From assembly GCF_937951745.1 (NCBI RefSeq), contig NZ_CALFBQ010000048.1, forward strand, positions 20,659 through 84,658: a DNA stretch of 64,000 bases. Direction: 5' to 3'. Source of the DNA: an uncultured Chloroflexus sp. (GTDB taxonomy: Bacteria > Chloroflexota > Chloroflexia > Chloroflexales > Chloroflexaceae). Shown piece by piece: positions 63,918 to 64,000 of the stretch (positions are counted from its first letter, which is position 1; each line of letters starts with the position of its first letter). The notes under the pieces were generated by a model. The model saw nothing but the letters and a program-made list of their open reading frames with translations. It was not told where the DNA came from and searched no databases. Made by a program: the position numbers and the translations under genes.

Positions 63918-64000
63918 ATGAGCAACAAAACCAATCCCGGCAATTTCTTCGAGGATTTTCGGCTGGGTCAAGAGATCGTGCATGCCACGCCGCGCACCGT
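63918..64000 (+). CDS. mch: Mesaconyl-C1-CoA hydratase (beta-methylmalyl-CoA dehydratase), 5' end
   Basis: Only the first 27 codons lie in the window: MSNKTNPGNFFEDFRLGQEI then VHATPRT. This matches the N-terminus of MaoC-like mesaconyl-CoA hydratases (NFFEDF..G..I.HATPRT), which dehydrate beta-methylmalyl-CoA to mesaconyl-C1-CoA in the bicycle. TAAGGAG precedes the ATG by seven bases. Its place after mcl is as expected for Chloroflexus. The remainder is beyond position 64000. Confidence 0.88.
   Translation, partial: MSNKTNPGNFFEDFRLGQEIVHATPRT

Overview
The window comes from a filamentous anoxygenic phototroph of the genus Chloroflexus (phylum Chloroflexota). The decisive marker is the right-hand end (57.2-64.0 kb). 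It carries the dedicated genes of the 3-hydroxypropionate CO2-fixation bicycle: meh divergent from smtA-smtB-mct-mcl-mch, with mch cut by the window edge. From memory the proteins are close to, but not identical with, those of C. aurantiacus, so a sister species such as C. aggregans is possible; that is inference. There is no rRNA, prophage, complete insertion sequence or CRISPR array. The DNA is mostly chromosomal housekeeping and metabolism, with a few decayed patches.

Layout. 0-2.8 kb: a wrecked diguanylate cyclase gene followed by its intact paralogue. 3.3-6.0 kb: a translin-family protein and a long class I CoA-transferase. 6.0-10.9 kb (minus): a KaiC-KaiB-KaiB timing cluster between a receiver/PAS/GAF protein and a PAS histidine kinase. 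11-12.3 kb: an Lgt-like membrane protein and a TlpA/ResA-type thioredoxin. 12.7-15.6 kb: rpoA, rho and mobA. 15.8-19.7 kb: a WD40 propeller fused to a degenerate HNH-nuclease-like domain, a methyltransferase, an acyl-CoA thioesterase and an orphan OmpR-type regulator. 19.7-25.2 kb (minus): the two-subunit methylmalonyl-CoA mutase and its chaperone GTPase MeaB. 25.5-29.4 kb: topA and two unknown membrane proteins. 29.6-34 kb: a large XRE/STAND/TPR regulator and a NarL-type two-component system. 34.3-40.3 kb: an S9 peptidase, a short ComEC, MarR divergent from a cyclopropane fatty acid synthase, a GNAT protein and initiator tRNA-Met. 40.5-49.5 kb: a DUF4395/thioredoxin pair, two tandem MutS-like ATPases, a secreted 14-repeat RCC1 protein, a class III aminotransferase and a PIG-L deacetylase. 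49.6-50.7 kb: ruins of HEPN/MNT toxin-antitoxin genes. 50.9-56.7 kb: a YdeP/FdhF-type molybdoenzyme with FdhD, then an HdrD-like Fe-S protein with a frameshifted membrane partner.

How the genes work together. Methylmalonyl-CoA mutase makes succinyl-CoA. SmtAB passes its CoA to malate. Mcl cleaves malyl-CoA to glyoxylate and acetyl-CoA, and later condenses glyoxylate with propionyl-CoA and cleaves citramalyl-CoA. Mch, Mct and Meh carry the methylmalyl/mesaconyl/citramalyl intermediates. The window therefore holds most of the glyoxylate-forming and glyoxylate-assimilating halves of the bicycle, in two separate clusters. MobA, the molybdoenzyme and FdhD form a second theme, the molybdenum cofactor.

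The strongest candidates for unusual biology are the Kai cluster, whose KaiC has a C-terminal coiled coil and a Ser-Ser dyad; the HNH-like/WD40 fusion; and the paired MutS-like ATPases with an Asn-Glu Walker B and a palindromic leader. All calls were made by reading the sequence without database searches; family names rest on motif recognition.
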